From contig CAKTJC010000025.1 of NCBI GenBank assembly GCA_934567355.1, positions 1 to 41,752 on the forward strand: a DNA stretch of 41,752 bases. Reading direction: 5' to 3'. Below are positions 1-8,012 of the stretch, piece after piece. The stretch is from an uncultured Oscillospiraceae bacterium. GTDB lineage: Bacteria; Bacillota; Clostridia; Oscillospirales; Oscillospiraceae. Numbering within the stretch: the stretch's first letter is position 1; each line of letters begins with the position of its first letter. The notes under the pieces were generated by a model that worked only from the letters and a program-made list of their open reading frames with translations, had not been told where the DNA came from and made no database searches. Made by a program: the position numbers and the translations under genes.

Positions 1-866
1 CCGGCTTCCAGCTTCTCGATGATGCCGGAGATGGTCTCAGCCTGGAAGGGGTTGCACTGACCGTCGTAGTTCCAGTTGCCGTCCAGCAGCTCCTGCAGAG
101 CCCACTTGTTGCAGTCGAAGCCCATGACGATGACGTCGCCCTCAACGCCGTGCGTGATGCCGGCAGCATCCAGAGCTGCCACAGCGCCCTGCGCCATGTT
201 GTCGTTCTCAGCATAGATGACGTTGAACTTCTCACCGGAGTTGATGACGGACTCGACGATCTGCTTGGCCTCGTCAGCGCTCCAGTTGCCGGTCTGCTGG
301 ATCACGATGTTCCAGTTGTCGTTCTCTTCCACCTTGGTGTCCAGTGCGCCGGAGCGGCCAACCTGAGCGGCGGAACCCATGACGCCCTGAATGTGGATGA
401 CGTTGTACTCTTCCAGACCCTGCTCAGCCAGCCAGGCAACAGCGGTCTCGCCTTCCTTGGCCATGTCGGAGACCACGGAAGCGGCGTACAGGCTCTCGTC
501 AGCGTCGATGGTGCGGTCGAACAGGATGACGGTCACGCCAGCCTCTTCGGCTTCCTTCAGCACGGAGTCCCAGCCGGTGGTAGCAGCGGCGGAGAGCAGC
601 AGGTAGTCCACTTCGTCGGCGATGAACTTCTTGGCCTGGGCGATCTGCTCCTCGTTCTTCAGGGAGTAGAAGAACTGAGCGTCATAGCCGTTCTCTTCAC
701 AGAAAACTTTTTCCATGTCGGCCACGTTGGCGGCGCGGTAGCCGGACTCGGTGGGGTCATTGTTGATGATGCCGACCTTGATCAGGTCGTCGGACTCTGC
801 GGCGGCAAAGCAGGCGATGGACAGAACCATGCACAGTGCCAGGACGATTGCCAGAAGCTTTTTCAT
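1..866 (-). CDS. Sugar ABC transporter substrate-binding protein, YtfQ-like (3' end outside window)
   Basis: This is the extracytoplasmic binding protein of a sugar ABC importer; the frame stays open to the left edge, so only the first 288 residues are present. A Lys-Lys plus hydrophobic signal peptide spans about residues 1-23. The mature part starts with the periplasmic-binding-protein fold (VGIINNDPTESGYRAAN). The pattern TGWDSVLKEAEEAGVTVILFDR resembles the galactofuranose/arabinose binder YtfQ. An ATG preceded by AGAGG fixes the start. A cysteine sits in LSIAC, a poor lipobox, so lipidation is uncertain. The gene is divergent from an AraR-type regulator, which probably controls it. The ATPase and permease genes would lie beyond the edge. 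The family is secure; the sugar is inferred. Confidence 0.9.
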   Translation of the reverse strand, partial: MKKLLAIVLALCMVLSIACFAAAESDDLIKVGIINNDPTESGYRAANVADMEKVFCEENGYDAQFFYSLKNEEQIAQAKKFIADEVDYLLLSAAATTGWDSVLKEAEEAGVTVILFDRTIDADESLYAASVVSDMAKEGETAVAWLAEQGLEEYNVIHIQGVMGSAAQVGRSGALDTKVEENDNWNIVIQQTGNWSADEAKQIVESVINSGEKFNVIYAENDNMAQGAVAALDAAGITHGVEGDVIVMGFDCNKWALQELLDGNWNYDGQCNPFQAETISGIIEKLEA

Positions 867-921
867 AATGTGTACCTCTTTCCAAAAATTTTTCGTCCGC
901 TCCACGCGGGCTTCTGGGCAT

Positions 922-950
922 ATAAAAGCATAGATTTTCTTTTGCGTCAA
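922..950 (-). promoter_or_regulatory. Promoter of the sugar-binding protein gene
   Basis: On the minus strand, -35 TTGACG (950-945) is followed by a 17-bp spacer and -10 TTTTAT (927-922), which carries an extended TGC. The predicted transcript has a leader of about 50 nt. The ATACAAAT elements lie upstream of this -35 box. Confidence 0.6.
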
Positions 951-992
951 CGGATTAGACACCCCAAAATGCAAAACCGTGATACTAAATAA

Positions 993-1107
993 ATACAAAT
1001 TTTGAATAAACAAACAAAAAAGAATACAAATTTTCGGCAAGACTGCCGATTGACTTTTCTTTGCGGAATATTTTATGATTATCAGGAGAAATATTTCCGA
1101 TTTGTAT
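993..1107. promoter_or_regulatory. Repeated ATACAAAT operator-like elements in the divergent intergenic region
   Basis: ATACAAAT occurs at 993-1000 and 1024-1031, exactly 31 bp (about three helical turns) apart, within a longer match AATACAAATTTT. The reverse complement ATTTGTAT is at 1100-1107. The core resembles the ATTTGTAC half-site known for Bacillus AraR. The flanking regulator has AraR architecture, so these are plausible binding sites. The rest of the 417-bp gap (867-1283) is AT-rich and I see no gene in it. Confidence 0.5.
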
Positions 1108-1227
1108 GCCACGCAGCCTTTTTTCGACCGAAGCAACCTGCCGGAAAAGATGAAAAAACAGACGGATTTTTTCTGAAGCTTTTCTCTTCCTGGAAAATTT
1201 TCATGCTTTTGGATTAGAAAACCTCTG

Positions 1228-1264
1228 CTTTTATGGGAAAAAATACCATAAAAGTGATTTTTTT
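1228..1264 (+). promoter_or_regulatory. Terminator-like hairpin upstream of the AraR-type regulator gene
   Basis: CTTTTATGG (1228-1236) and CCATAAAAG (1246-1254) form a perfect 9-bp inverted repeat with a 9-nt loop. TGA and a run of seven T follow. The element ends just before the Shine-Dalgarno site at 1271. It could attenuate the regulator gene or act as a DNA operator. The stem is AT-rich, so termination would be weak. Confidence 0.45.
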
Positions 1265-1283
1265 GCAGCAAGGAGATATTGCC

Positions 1284-2297
1284 ATGAGTGCAAAGTACCA
1301 GCGCATTGCCAGGGAGATCGCACTGTCTTTGGGCAGCGCAAAGCTCCCCACGGAGGCGCAGCTGTGCAGTCAGTATGCCTGCAGCCGGCAGATCGTTCGC
1401 TCTGCCCTGGCGCTGCTGGAGCAGCAGGGGCTGATCGTCCGCCGCCAGGGAAGCGGATCATACCCCGTGAAAAGTGCGTCCCTGCCCAGCCGCCAGATTG
1501 CTCTGGTTCTGGCAGACCGGGAGGAATACACGGCTCCCGCTTCGGTGCGGGAGCTGCGCAGGGCTGCTCAGGAGGCGGGCTTTGAGCTGCGCTGCATGGA
1601 GACCCGGGGCGACCGGGAGCAGGAGGCAGAATGCCTGCGTATCCTGCTTCGTCAACACCCCGCCGGGATTATCCTGGAGCCCATTACCGATGTGCTGGGC
1701 TGCTTTCATCCGGAATCGCTCACGGCGCTGAAGGAAGCGGAAATTCCGCTGGTGCTTCTGGGCAGCGGCAGGCAGGAGCCTCCTGCATTTTTCCCGAATG
1801 AGGCAGCGGGGGCGGAGATCCTCATTTCGCACCTGTCAGAAGCCGGACACAGGCAGCTTGCGGCCATCCTGAAGTGGGACGATTCCCGCGGGATCAGGCG
1901 CTTCCGGGGGCTTTCGGCTGCGTCCGCGGAGGCAGGACTCTCCTTGGAGCCGGAACACTGCCTCTGGTACGGTGAGACTGAACGTCAGCGGCTGCTGGAA
2001 GGAAATGAAAACCTGCTCCGCCGCTTTCGGGAGGAGAATCTGGGTGACTGCACCGCTGTTGTTTGCTTCAATGATGAGATCGCCTTCCGCCTGCAGCGCT
2101 TTCTGCAGGCAAGGGGAGAGACACGGGGTATCGTCAGCTATGACAACAGTTACCTTGCGCAGAGCGCCGCTCTCACCAGCCTGGGCTGCCACGGCCTCTT
2201 CACTGCCGCTTTTGCCGCTCTTCTCAGTCAGATCACCGGGGCGGCTCCTGCCTCACCGATGCCCTCGTGGAAGCTCTTTACCCGCCGCAGCGGATAG
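1284..2297 (+). CDS. AraR-type transcriptional regulator (GntR winged helix plus LacI-like sugar sensor)
   Basis: This is a 337-residue repressor-type regulator. Residues 1-70 form a GntR winged helix (KLPTEAQLCSQYACSRQIVRSAL, then a QQGLIVRRQGSGSY wing). Residues 72-330 resemble the LacI/periplasmic-binding-protein fold, with GIILEP, HRQLAAI and VVCFNDEIA. This is the AraR layout of Gram-positive arabinose and other pentose regulators. ATG 1284 is chosen because AAGGAG lies 8 bp upstream; an upstream in-frame ATG at 1233 falls inside a hairpin and lacks a ribosome site. The gene is divergent from the sugar-binding protein gene, its likely target. The ligand is not known from sequence. Confidence 0.88.
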   Translation: MSAKYQRIAREIALSLGSAKLPTEAQLCSQYACSRQIVRSALALLEQQGLIVRRQGSGSYPVKSASLPSRQIALVLADREEYTAPASVRELRRAAQEAGFELRCMETRGDREQEAECLRILLRQHPAGIILEPITDVLGCFHPESLTALKEAEIPLVLLGSGRQEPPAFFPNEAAGAEILISHLSEAGHRQLAAILKWDDSRGIRRFRGLSAASAEAGLSLEPEHCLWYGETERQRLLEGNENLLRRFREENLGDCTAVVCFNDEIAFRLQRFLQARGETRGIVSYDNSYLAQSAALTSLGCHGLFTAAFAALLSQITGAAPASPMPSWKLFTRRSG

Positions 2298-2307
2298 CCT
2301 GATGCAT

Positions 2308-2350
2308 AAAAAATGCCCGTGATTTCCTCACCAAAGGGAAATCACGGGCA
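2308..2350 (-). terminator. Rho-independent terminator of thrS, possibly bidirectional
   Basis: A perfect 14-bp stem (2314-2327 with 2337-2350) and a 9-nt loop are followed on the minus strand by six T (2313-2308). It sits 13 bp beyond the thrS stop codon. It also lies 16 bp past the convergent regulator gene, but its plus-strand T-run is poor. Confidence 0.9.
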
Positions 2351-2363
2351 AATTCAGTTTCTA

Positions 2364-4124
2364 TCAGATATCCTTGCTCTTGGAGGCAATTTCTTCCTGG
2401 CACTTTGCAAGGAAGGCATCCAGGGACATTGCGCCCAGGTCGTCACCCTTGCGGGTACGGACGGACACGGTGCCGTTCTCCATATCCCGGTCGCCAACCA
2501 CCAGCATATAGGGAATCTTCTGCATCTGGGCTTCCCGAATCTTGTAGCCCAGCTTCTCGCTGCGCAGGTCGCTCTCCACACGCACACCGGCTGCATCCAG
2601 CTTGGCGGCAATCTGAGCGGCGTAGTCGTGGGCGCGCTCGGTGACGGGCAGCACCTTCACCTGCACGGGAGCCAGCCACAGGGGGAAGGCACCGGCAAAG
2701 TGCTCGGTAATCACGCCGATGAACCGCTCGATGGAGCCGAAGACGACCCGGTGAATCATGACGGGGCGGTGCTTTAGGCCGTCCTCGCCCACATATTCCA
2801 GGTGGAACCGCTCCGGCAGCTGGGAGTCCAGCTGGATGGTGCCGCACTGCCAGGTACGGCCCAGGCAGTCCTCAATGTGGAAGTCCAGCTTGGGGCCGTA
2901 GAACGCGCCGTCGCCCTCGTTGATGACGAAATCCTTGCCCATGGCAGTGATGGCTTTCTTCAGGATGTCCTGGTTGAACTCCCACTCTTCCACGGTGCCG
3001 ATGTGGTCTTCGGGCATGGTGGACAGCTCGATGGTGTATTTCAGACCGAACACGTTGTAAACCTCGTCAAAGAGCTTGACAACGTTCTGAATTTCCGTCT
3101 CCATCTGCTCCTTGGTCATGAAGATGTGGGCATCGTCCTGGGTGAAGCAGCGGACGCGGAACAGGCCGTGGAGGGCGCCGGACAGCTCATGACGGTGAAC
3201 CAGACCCAGCTCGCCGACCCGCAGGGGCAGGTCACGGTAGGAGTGGGGCTCGGAAGCGTACACCAGCATACCGCCGGGGCAGTTCATGGGCTTGATGGCG
3301 AAGTCCTGGTCGTCAATGACGGTGGTGTACATGTTGTTCTTATAGTGGTCCCAGTGGCCGGACTGCTCCCACAGGGTACGGTTCAGAATCATGGGGGTGG
3401 AGACTTCCACATAGCCGTACTTCTTGTGAACCTGCCGCCAGTAGTCAATCAGGGTGTTGCGCAGCACCATGCCCTTGGGCAGGAAGAAGGGGAAGCCGGG
3501 GCCGTAGTCGGTGAGCATGAACAGGCCCAGCTCCTTGCCCAGCTTGCGGTGGTCGCGCTTCTTGGCTTCCTCAATGCGGGTCAGGTAGGCATCCAGCTCG
3601 TCCTTGGTGGGGAATGCAATGCCGTAAACACGCTGGAGCATCTTCCGGTTGCTGTCGCCCCGCCAGTAAGCGCCGCAGGTGTTGAGCAGCTTGAAGCCGT
3701 TGTGCTTGATGCGGCCGGTGTGATCCAGGTGGGGGCCGGCGCACAGGTCGGTGAATTCACCCTGGGTGTAGAAGGAGATGACGGCATCCTCCGGCAGGTC
3801 TTCAATCAGCTCCACTTTGTAGGGCTCGTTTTTCTCCTGCATATAGGCAATGGCCTCTGCACGGGGCTTCTCGCTGCGGACAATGGGCAGACGCTCCTTG
3901 CAGATTTTCTTCATCTCGGCTTCAATCTTTTCCAGATGCTCCGGGGTGAAGGTGAAGGGGGCATCAAAGTCATAGTACCAGCCCTCGTCAATGGCGGGGC
4001 CGATGGCCAGCTGCACCTCAGGCCACAGACGCTTGACGGCCTGAGCCATTACATGGGAGCAGGAGTGCCAGTACAGCTTGCGGTACCCCGGGTTTTCAAA
4101 GGTATACAGATTTTCTTCGCTCAT
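2364..4124 (-). CDS. thrS: Threonyl-tRNA synthetase lacking the N-terminal TGS domain
   Basis: It charges tRNA-Thr with threonine in the cytoplasm. The 586 residues begin directly at the editing domain, which shows its H20xxxH24 and C128xxxH132 motifs. The roughly 60-residue TGS domain of the usual 640-residue enzyme is absent. The class II core follows. The expected catalytic zinc ligands are C282 (in NCPGG, where NCPGH is usual), H333 and H458. Motif 2 is near FRVRCFTQDDAH and motif 3 near GSIERFIGV. The anticodon-binding domain closes the protein. A strong AAGGAGGG 9 bp upstream of ATG 4124 supports this start, and the T-box terminator lies just upstream, so no TGS sequence has been overlooked. 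It is transcribed alone under T-box control. Confidence 0.97.
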   Translation of the reverse strand: MSEENLYTFENPGYRKLYWHSCSHVMAQAVKRLWPEVQLAIGPAIDEGWYYDFDAPFTFTPEHLEKIEAEMKKICKERLPIVRSEKPRAEAIAYMQEKNEPYKVELIEDLPEDAVISFYTQGEFTDLCAGPHLDHTGRIKHNGFKLLNTCGAYWRGDSNRKMLQRVYGIAFPTKDELDAYLTRIEEAKKRDHRKLGKELGLFMLTDYGPGFPFFLPKGMVLRNTLIDYWRQVHKKYGYVEVSTPMILNRTLWEQSGHWDHYKNNMYTTVIDDQDFAIKPMNCPGGMLVYASEPHSYRDLPLRVGELGLVHRHELSGALHGLFRVRCFTQDDAHIFMTKEQMETEIQNVVKLFDEVYNVFGLKYTIELSTMPEDHIGTVEEWEFNQDILKKAITAMGKDFVINEGDGAFYGPKLDFHIEDCLGRTWQCGTIQLDSQLPERFHLEYVGEDGLKHRPVMIHRVVFGSIERFIGVITEHFAGAFPLWLAPVQVKVLPVTERAHDYAAQIAAKLDAAGVRVESDLRSEKLGYKIREAQMQKIPYMLVVGDRDMENGTVSVRTRKGDDLGAMSLDAFLAKCQEEIASKSKDI

Positions 4125-4141
4125 TGGATTTTACCCTCCTT

Positions 4142-4403
4142 AATTTTGGGGTGCGACAAAAAACATCCCACCCCTGAAAAATCAGGGGTGGGATGATAAA
4201 TTCATTCCACGGTTCCACCCTGGTTGCAGCGCAGACGCACTGCCACTCATTGGCGCATTAACGGGCGCACCCGGCAGGTCATTTCCGGCCTGCGGCTCAG
4301 AAGTGGTGACGCACCCGGCAGGGTTACAGGAGCCTTCCAGCCCACGGGCTCCCTCTCTGCGGCATCTTACCGGGACGACTTGTCTTCATCAAAGCCTTTT
4401 GTA
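4142..4403 (-). promoter_or_regulatory. T-box riboswitch of thrS (threonine specifier ACC)
   Basis: The minus-strand leader holds the T-box core AGGGTGGAACCGTGG (4221-4207), whose UGGN-type sequence pairs with an uncharged tRNA acceptor end. Upstream is a long stem I with CCCGG/CCGGG and GGAGCC/GGCTCC helices. Its specifier loop shows ACC (4307-4305), a Thr codon, followed by A and then the CTTC strand of the basal helix, which is the expected geometry. The leader ends in a terminator, so thrS should be read through when tRNA-Thr is uncharged. Confidence 0.93.
4158..4195 (-). terminator. T-box-controlled terminator
   Basis: CATCCCACCCCTGA (4195-4182) pairs with TCAGGGGTGGGATG (4177-4164). 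A short loop separates the arms and six T (4163-4158) follow. The antiterminator would form between the T-box core and the 5' arm. Confidence 0.93.
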
Positions 4404-4409
4404 TCTCAT

Positions 4410-4438
4410 AACTTAGCACAAACTGACAGACTTGTCAA
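4410..4438 (-). promoter_or_regulatory. thrS promoter
   Basis: A perfect -35 TTGACA (4438-4433), a 17-bp spacer and -10 TAAGTT (4415-4410) with an extended TGC precede the T-box leader on the minus strand. The weak -10 is compensated by the extended element. Confidence 0.7.
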
Positions 4439-4531
4439 GGGAGGCAGCTCCACTTTTTCGTTCATTTCAAAACGCCGGCATATTTTGGAGGAACGATTCG
4501 AATCTGCCGGAAAGCGCGGCCACGATTTTGT

Positions 4532-4560
4532 TTGACATAATGCCTTTTATCTGGTTTAAT
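4532..4560 (+). promoter_or_regulatory. Promoter of the small membrane-anchored protein gene
   Basis: TTGACA (4532-4537), a 17-bp spacer and TTTAAT (4555-4560) form a near-consensus sigma-A promoter. It ends 21 bp before the ATG, so the leader is very short. It is divergent from the thrS promoter about 100 bp away. Confidence 0.8.
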
Positions 4561-4581
4561 GGAGAAAACGGGAGGCGCTAC

Positions 4582-4962
4582 ATGGGTTATCTGATTTTGT
4601 TTGTCTTTTTTATGGCTGCGCTGTATTTTGCGGGGCTGATGCCGGTGCGGGTGATGCATGCGCGGAGCTTTGTCGGGAACGGAAGCTGGAAGGGGAGGCG
4701 CTTTGGGGCGTCCTTTACCGGGTGCGGCGGGAAGATCTACCGGGTGCTTCGGGTGCGGGAGAGCCGCAGCCACAGCTTTTCGCTCAGTGGACACATTCAG
4801 CAGGGGAAGGTACAGGTCGTGCTGGCGAAGGACGGTGCGGTACTGCTGACGCTGGACAGGGACAATCCCACCGCGACCCTTCCCCTGGAAAAGGGGAAGG
4901 GCTATCTTCTGAGCGTCTGCTTTGAGGATGCCAGTGGGGACTACCAGCTGGAGTGGGATTGA
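4582..4962 (+). CDS. Small N-terminally anchored protein of unknown function
   Basis: This 126-residue protein has one N-terminal hydrophobic segment (about residues 2-22) and a basic stretch (HARSFVGNGSWKGRR). A roughly 85-residue domain follows, rich in alternating hydrophobic and polar residues, as in a beta-sandwich (SFSLSGHIQQGKVQVVLAKDG, then LPLEKGKGYLLSVCFED). I do not recognise a family. ATG 4582 is preferred over an upstream in-frame ATG at 4432 because GGGAGG precedes it and a strong promoter lies just upstream. It is monocistronic and converges on the DHHW gene with only a 15-bp gap and no visible terminator. The C-terminal domain probably faces outside the cell. Confidence 0.75.
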   Translation: MGYLILFVFFMAALYFAGLMPVRVMHARSFVGNGSWKGRRFGASFTGCGGKIYRVLRVRESRSHSFSLSGHIQQGKVQVVLAKDGAVLLTLDRDNPTATLPLEKGKGYLLSVCFEDASGDYQLEWD

Positions 4963-4977
4963 TGTCTCTTCCCCGCC

Positions 4978-6063
4978 TCACTTGAGCATGCTGCTCTGGT
5001 TCAGCACCAGCGTGCTGTACAGGAAGAGAACGTCCTGGTTTTCAAAATCCACATACTCGCCCAGCCCGTCCGCAGGGACATAGCGCAGGTCGATCAGGGT
5101 GATCCTGGCATATCCGGGCAGTAGCAGGGGGGCAAGGCTGCTGGCGAAGGAATCCCGGAAGATCACCAGCTCCCGCTGCGTGTCGGCAGCGGGATTTTCC
5201 GCCTCCAGCACCGATACCGCGCCGGAGAGGAACACGTCGTACAAATCCCGGCTGTCCAGCTTGGTCTCGTCGTAGACATGCGCCGTTTCACCGGTCTCCA
5301 GATTGTGAACCACGCAGGCGCGCAGCGTGTCGCTTTTCAGCAGCCACAGCGTGTCCGGCTCCAGGGGCAGCGCCGCCTGACCGTAGTAGACCCCATAAAA
5401 GGGGCGCTCCAGCTTTTCCGGCGTGTAGCTGTCGTCGATGTCCACGCCCAGAGCGTCCGCCAGCAGCGCGGCTGCATCCGTCAGGCACTCCTGCCGCCAG
5501 TGGGTATCCGTGCGGTAATAGGAGGCGGCGGTAAGGGTGGGGGTGAGGTCGGCGTACTGTGCCCAGGGAAGGGCGCGGAAGGTATCGAACATGGCTTCGT
5601 AATCCATGGCGGGGTAGCCGTTGGGAGCAGCCAGATAGTAGCCCTTGTCCGGCACCACGCCAAATACGATTTTCCCGCTTCCGCCCTTCAGGTACCGGTC
5701 ATAGATGTCCTGAAATTTTGCCGCTGCCTTTTCTGCGGAGGATCGGCTCAGGGGATATTCCAGCTGCGCGGCGCTGCCGCGGACGATATAAATTCCGTTG
5801 TTATCCAGCCGCCGCGCCAGGCCGTAGCTGAAAGCTGCCTTCAGGCGGCGGAAAGTGTCGCGCAGGGGAAACTGATCCTGGGTGAAGCTTTCAAACCGGC
5901 TCATAAAGCGCCCGCTCAGCACCGTCTCGGCGCTGACTTGGGGCAACTGCTGAAGTTTGCGGCGCTCCGCCGTGGAAACTTCTTTCTTCGGCACCAGCCA
6001 CAGCGCTGCTGCCAGCACCAGCCAGAGGAGCATCACGGGGAGACAGTATTTTAATTTTTTCAT
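4978..6063 (-). CDS. DHHW/AlgX-like SGNH-type protein, partner of the MBOAT acyltransferase
   Basis: This 361-residue protein has an N-terminal signal anchor (about residues 5-24) and an extracytoplasmic domain. The D-x-H-W motif is D186-T-H188-W, and a Ser block RDSFAS has S305. These match the Asp-His and Ser of the AlgX/AlgJ/DHHW family, which transfers or removes acyl groups on extracellular polymers. It starts 12 bp after the MBOAT stop, with GAGGAGG in the gap, so the two are co-translated. It probably accepts the acyl group exported by the MBOAT protein and passes it to a cell-surface glycan. The polymer is unknown. Confidence 0.85.
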   Translation of the reverse strand: MKKLKYCLPVMLLWLVLAAALWLVPKKEVSTAERRKLQQLPQVSAETVLSGRFMSRFESFTQDQFPLRDTFRRLKAAFSYGLARRLDNNGIYIVRGSAAQLEYPLSRSSAEKAAAKFQDIYDRYLKGGSGKIVFGVVPDKGYYLAAPNGYPAMDYEAMFDTFRALPWAQYADLTPTLTAASYYRTDTHWRQECLTDAAALLADALGVDIDDSYTPEKLERPFYGVYYGQAALPLEPDTLWLLKSDTLRACVVHNLETGETAHVYDETKLDSRDLYDVFLSGAVSVLEAENPAADTQRELVIFRDSFASSLAPLLLPGYARITLIDLRYVPADGLGEYVDFENQDVLFLYSTLVLNQSSMLK

Positions 6064-6075
6064 GCGCCCGCCTCC

Positions 6076-7452
6076 TCAGAACCGGAAATACAGAAAGGGA
6101 TTGAAGGAGCCATCCACCAGGTACGCCGTGCACAGCAGCAAAAGAATCGGCATGATTGCCGCCTGCACCCAGGGAAATCTCTGCCCGGCGGCATTTCCCA
6201 AGCGCTTTGGCAGCGGAGTCGCGCCCAGAATTCCGGCAATGAACAGCACGGCGAAGCTGCGCAGCTGATACAGGCTCTCCGCCGTGATGGCGGGCAGCCC
6301 TGCCAGGCCGAGCATTCCGCCGAGCTCCTGCCCTGCCTGGGCAAGACTGTCGGCGCTGAACAGTACGAAGCTGAGCGTCACCGCCGCCATGACATATACC
6401 TGCGCCAGCCCCCGTGGGAGCCGGGCTAGGCGGGGGAACAGCTTTTCCAGGAGCAGCAGCGCCGCAAAGAAAAGTCCCCACAGCACGAAATTCCAGCTTG
6501 CACCGTGCCAGAGCCCCGTCAGCGCCCACACCACGAGAATGTTCAAAAACCACCGCCCTCGGCTTACCCGGCTGCCGCCCAGGGGAATATACACATAGTC
6601 CCGGAACCAGCCGCCCAGGGTCATGTGCCAGCGCCGCCAGAATTCGGTGACGCTGGGGGAGAGGTAGGGATAATTGAAATTTTCCGGGAAGCGGAAGCCG
6701 AAGATCCGCCCCAGACCGATGGCCATGTCCGAATAGCCGGAGAAATCGTAGTAGATCTGCAGCGTAAAGGCGGCGGCATACAGCCAGCACAGCAGCACCG
6801 ATTTTTCATCCGAGGCGCGGCAGAGCGCCGTCAGCTCCCCAAACTGGTTGGCAAGCAGCACCTTTTTGCCCAGTCCGAAGAGAAAGCGGCGCAGCCCCAG
6901 GGTGAAGTCCTCTGCCGTGTGCGTCCTGCTGCCCAGCTCCCGCGCCACCTGGGTGTAGCGGACGATGGGGCCTGCGATCAGCTGGGGGAAGAGGGAGACG
7001 TAGCACCCAAAGTCGATCAGGTTCCGCTGGGGCGCGGCATCCCCCCGGTATACATCCACGGTATAGCTGATGCACTGGAAGGTATAGAAGCTGATGCCGA
7101 TGGGCAGTGCCAGCCCCGGCAGCGGCAGGTTCAGCCCGGCAGCGTTGAGGGAGCCGATGAAAAAGTCTGCATACTTGAAAATGCCCAATAGTCCCAACCC
7201 GATGGCGACGGACACCGTCAGCCATAATTTTCTTTCCCGTTCATTTTTCCCCCGCCCGATGGCAAGGCCGCAGAGGTAGAAGACCAGAATGGTGGCTGCC
7301 ATCAGCCATGCCAGCTTCGGCTCGCCCCAGGCATAAAAGAAAAGACTGGCCAGGAGCAGGACACCGTTTTTTGCCGCTCCCGGCGCGAGAAAATAGACCG
7401 CCAGCACCGCCGGCAGGAAGCAATACAGAAAAGTCAGCCCGGAAAACAGCAT
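6076..7452 (-). CDS. MBOAT-family membrane O-acyltransferase (AlgI/PatA-like)
   Basis: This is a 458-residue polytopic membrane protein. It begins MLFSGLTFLYCFLP, and its FYAWGEPKLAW motif is typical of AlgI-like proteins. The conserved RRWHMTLGGWFRDYVYIPLGG has H276, and the catalytic GLWHGASWNFVLWG has H316. The family moves acetyl or acyl groups across the membrane for polysaccharide or peptidoglycan O-acylation. ATG 7452 is chosen because the AlgI family begins at this point and GGAG precedes it. It is followed by its DHHW partner and preceded by a DUF4358 lipoprotein gene, a recurrent neighbourhood in Clostridia. Confidence 0.95.
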   Translation of the reverse strand: MLFSGLTFLYCFLPAVLAVYFLAPGAAKNGVLLLASLFFYAWGEPKLAWLMAATILVFYLCGLAIGRGKNERERKLWLTVSVAIGLGLLGIFKYADFFIGSLNAAGLNLPLPGLALPIGISFYTFQCISYTVDVYRGDAAPQRNLIDFGCYVSLFPQLIAGPIVRYTQVARELGSRTHTAEDFTLGLRRFLFGLGKKVLLANQFGELTALCRASDEKSVLLCWLYAAAFTLQIYYDFSGYSDMAIGLGRIFGFRFPENFNYPYLSPSVTEFWRRWHMTLGGWFRDYVYIPLGGSRVSRGRWFLNILVVWALTGLWHGASWNFVLWGLFFAALLLLEKLFPRLARLPRGLAQVYVMAAVTLSFVLFSADSLAQAGQELGGMLGLAGLPAITAESLYQLRSFAVLFIAGILGATPLPKRLGNAAGQRFPWVQAAIMPILLLLCTAYLVDGSFNPFLYFRF

Positions 7453-7476
7453 ACGTTCCACTCCACATACAGAATT

Positions 7477-7502
7477 CGGCAGCGGCCTTCCGGTCGCTGC
7501 CG
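7477..7502 (-). other. GC-rich hairpin between the DUF4358 and MBOAT genes
   Basis: CGGCAGCG (7502-7495) and CGCTGCCG (7484-7477) form a perfect 8-bp stem with a 10-nt loop in the 56-bp gap. No T-run follows on the minus strand, so it is not a standard terminator. It may stabilise or segment the operon mRNA. Confidence 0.6.
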
Positions 7503-7508
7503 TCAAAT

Positions 7509-8012
7509 TTATCCGACGATCGTCATGTCCCCGCCGCAGACGGTTTTGAATGCCTCCTGCATGGATTCCACCGTTGCTACATCGTCAAAGGAAGAATCGA
7601 TCATGAACAGCACCACCACGTCGCCGGAATACATCACGGTCTTGGTATCCGCTTCCACGCAGATCCACTTGCGGGTGTTTACATTGTCGTATACATCCTT
7701 GGCGATCTGGGGGGCATCAGCGGCATTTTTGACCCGCAGCACCACCAGGGAATAGGCCTGGCTCATCATGGCCTCGGAAACGCTGGCCTGACTGATTTTC
7801 TCGCCGGAGGAAAGTCCGGTGTTGTATTTCACGGCATCATTGTCCGCCAGGTCGAGCTCCATGGTGTCCACATACAGCTCCAGGGGGGCGTGGTTTGCAT
7901 AGATTTTATCGATGATTTCCGTTGTGGTGCCCTCTACGCCGCCCGCGTTTTTCTGCGCGCAGCCGGACAGCACCAGCAGCATGGCCAGTGCCATAGCGAT
8001 GATTTTCTTCAT
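7509..8012 (-). CDS. DUF4358-type lipoprotein
   Basis: This 167-residue lipoprotein has a signal peptide ending in the lipobox LSGC (Cys18). The extracytoplasmic domain carries the repeated DUF4358 features EIIDKIY, SEAMMSQAYSLVVLRVKNA and a VYDNVNTRKWICVEADT segment. No catalytic motif is visible. Its ATG overlaps the vanZ-like stop as ATGA, and AAAGGA precedes it, so it is translated together with that gene. DUF4358 proteins often neighbour MBOAT and DHHW genes, so an accessory role in surface polymer modification is likely but unproven. Confidence 0.85.
   Translation of the reverse strand: MKKIIAMALAMLLVLSGCAQKNAGGVEGTTTEIIDKIYANHAPLELYVDTMELDLADNDAVKYNTGLSSGEKISQASVSEAMMSQAYSLVVLRVKNAADAPQIAKDVYDNVNTRKWICVEADTKTVMYSGDVVVLFMIDSSFDDVATVESMQEAFKTVCGGDMTIVG

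Noticed and set aside
2802..4196. A 464-codon frame antisense to thrS
   Set aside because: It is the mirror of a highly conserved thrS and spans its T-box leader; no ribosome site or recognisable domain is present.
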